From Candidatus Latescibacterota bacterium (GTDB taxonomy: Bacteria > Latescibacterota > UBA2968 > GCA-2709665): DNA of 6,912 nucleotides. Shown here one piece after another: positions 5,641 through 6,912 of this stretch; within the stretch, counting starts at the first letter, position 1; each line of letters begins with the position of its first letter. The DNA is taken from the NCBI GenBank assembly GCA_030746455.1, contig JASLMQ010000056.1, positions 1 to 6,912 of the forward strand. Direction: 5' to 3'. The translations under genes were made by a program, and so were the position numbers. The notes under the pieces are model-generated. The model was not told where the DNA came from, searched no databases, and worked only from the letters and a program-made list of their open reading frames with translations.

Positions 5641-6876
5641 GTGAAAATCACCGATATCGAAGTGATTCCGATTGCGATGCCGCTGGCGGAGCGCTACAGG
5701 GAGCACGACGGCCCGATCCGTATGTACGACATGGATCAGCACGTGGTGGTGAAGGTCCACACGGACAACGGCCTGGTGGGCTACGGGGATTGTGAGGATC
5801 ATCCCCAGATCCCCGAAGCGGATGTGGAGCGACTGATCGGCCGCGACCCGTTCGACTTCATCCAGAACGAGCTGCACCTTGCCCTGGGCATGGCGATGTA
5901 CGATGTGATGGGAAAGCATCTGGAGGTCCCCGCGTACAAGCTGATGGGCCAGAAGGTGCGGAGCGCGGTGCCGGCGGCGGCGTGGACACGGCCCTGCTCG
6001 CCGGAGGTGTTCGCCGAGGAGATCCACCGGGCGGCCGGACAGGGCTACACGATCTTCAAGATGCACAGCTGCGCGTACTACGATGTGATCGAACAGACGA
6101 AGGCGGCCGAGGCGGTGGCGCCGCCGGGCTTCAGGATCCACTGGGACTTCAACCACAACCGCACGCTGGGTGCAGTGCTGCCGATCGTGGAGGAGCTCCA
6201 GCGAAACCATCCGATCGTGGGCTTCATCGAGGATCCTGTTCGCTGGGAGGACATCGACGGCTGGAGCCGGCTGCGGGAGAAGATGGCGGTCCCGCTCGTG
6301 ATGCACGTGCCGCAGCTGGGGGGTATGCAGGAGATCATCCGGGGGGTGGCCGACATCTACATGATCGGGACCCGTCCCGCCGGCCAGACGCTTCAGACGG
6401 GGTTCGCCTACGGGAAGGCCAACATCCAGATGATCCTCCAGCAGTCGGGTAACACGCTGATGAAGGCGTTCACGCTGCACCAGGCGGCGGTTCTGCCCAC
6501 GGCAACGGCCCATACGATCACGCTGGACGATCAGTACGACGAAGACATCACGACGGAGAAGATCCCCGTGGTCGAGGGCTTCTCGCGGGTGCCGGAGGGT
6601 CCGGGCCTGGGGGTGGAGGTGGATGAAGAGGCGCTGGCCCGGGCGGCGGCGCGGAAGCCGCTGGAGAGGGTGGACTTCATCGGCGTGCTGGAGATGCCCG
6701 ACGGGCACCGGATCTACACCCGGGGCATGCCCAACGTTCAGGGCCTGACGGGCTACGAGGAGGGGGCCATCCGCGGGATCCAGTTCGAGCGGTGGCTGGA
6801 CGACGGCTCCGAGGCATACAAGAAGGCCCACGAACGGGTGAAGAGGGAGGGGAGCTTTGTGGAGGCGGGTGCGTAG
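5641..6876 (+). CDS. Mandelate racemase / muconate-lactonizing (enolase superfamily) protein, divergent active site
   Basis: A 411-residue cytoplasmic protein. MKITDIEVIPIAMPL is the classic N-terminus of this family, which uses a divalent metal to stabilise an enolate made from a carboxylate substrate, usually a sugar acid. The capping domain (about 1-115) includes GLVGYGDCED and the helix MAMYDVMGKHLEVPAYKLMG. In the barrel, the usual KxK is K140-M-H142; D169-x-N171 and E197 (GFIEDPV) fit the first two metal ligands. The third ligand, normally Asp or Glu about 25 residues on, is replaced by H222 (VMHVPQLGG). The Asp expected in the next strand appears as Gly243 (YMIGTRPAG), and no clear catalytic His follows where the Asp-His dyad would place it. 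PGLGVEVDE at 321 usually lies near the C-terminus, but about 80 more residues follow. Dehydratase, racemase or non-catalytic roles are all possible. It may be a distinct subgroup with its own chemistry, because the fold signatures and reading frame are intact. Confidence 0.85.
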   Translation: MKITDIEVIPIAMPLAERYREHDGPIRMYDMDQHVVVKVHTDNGLVGYGDCEDHPQIPEADVERLIGRDPFDFIQNELHLALGMAMYDVMGKHLEVPAYKLMGQKVRSAVPAAAWTRPCSPEVFAEEIHRAAGQGYTIFKMHSCAYYDVIEQTKAAEAVAPPGFRIHWDFNHNRTLGAVLPIVEELQRNHPIVGFIEDPVRWEDIDGWSRLREKMAVPLVMHVPQLGGMQEIIRGVADIYMIGTRPAGQTLQTGFAYGKANIQMILQQSGNTLMKAFTLHQAAVLPTATAHTITLDDQYDEDITTEKIPVVEGFSRVPEGPGLGVEVDEEALARAAARKPLERVDFIGVLEMPDGHRIYTRGMPNVQGLTGYEEGAIRGIQFERWLDDGSEAYKKAHERVKREGSFVEAGA

Positions 6877-6912
6877 GCCGGCTGGCGTCATTGCCATAGC
6901 TGAACCCCGAGA

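Noticed and set aside
5506..6897. Antisense open frame (463 codons) opposite the enolase-superfamily gene
   Set aside because: A shadow of the high third-position GC of the sense gene. The translation is His/Arg/Leu-rich without recognisable motifs.
6877..6912. Possible terminator hairpin TGGC-GTCATT-GCCA after the last gene
   Set aside because: The stem is only 4 bp and no T-run follows before the window ends.

Overview
The window is a GC-rich bacterial stretch with every credible gene on the + strand. In order it holds a possible 3' tail of an upstream gene (3-83), a cytoplasmic glycoside-hydrolase-like protein (192-1754), a secreted penicillin-acylase-family N-terminal-nucleophile hydrolase (1786-4278), two tandem PepSY-type membrane proteins of identical length (4329-4925 and 4939-5535), and a mandelate racemase/enolase-superfamily protein (5641-6876). 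Gaps between successive genes are 31, 50, 13 and 105 nt. No convincing terminator separates them, so a single transcript is plausible. The two membrane-protein genes are almost certainly cotranscribed.

The organism cannot be named with certainty. The acylase ends in two calcium-loop repeats of the type DFDGSGTVDFQDF...FAAAFG / YDLDGDGRIALADF...FAQAF. From memory, this tail is characteristic of secreted proteins from Candidatus Latescibacterota, Poribacteria and neighbouring uncultured lineages. The glycosidase-like protein and the divergent enolase-superfamily protein also fit such genomes, which are rich in carbohydrate and sugar-acid catabolism genes. This is an inference from motif recognition and not a database result.

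Functionally the genes do not form a pathway I recognise. One reading is a scavenging locus: an exported amidase that trims N-acyl compounds outside the cytoplasm, paired membrane proteins of unknown role, and two intracellular proteins related to sugar or sugar-acid metabolism. Three things deserve a second look. The acylase carries a dockerin-like tail. The PepSY proteins form a minimal diverged pair with strictly collinear C-terminal halves. The enolase-superfamily protein has lost several standard catalytic residues, has a short capping domain and gains a C-terminal extension. A short AT-richer sequence before the first PepSY gene resembles a dispersed repeat family seen in environmental bacteria and also supplies that gene's ribosome binding site.
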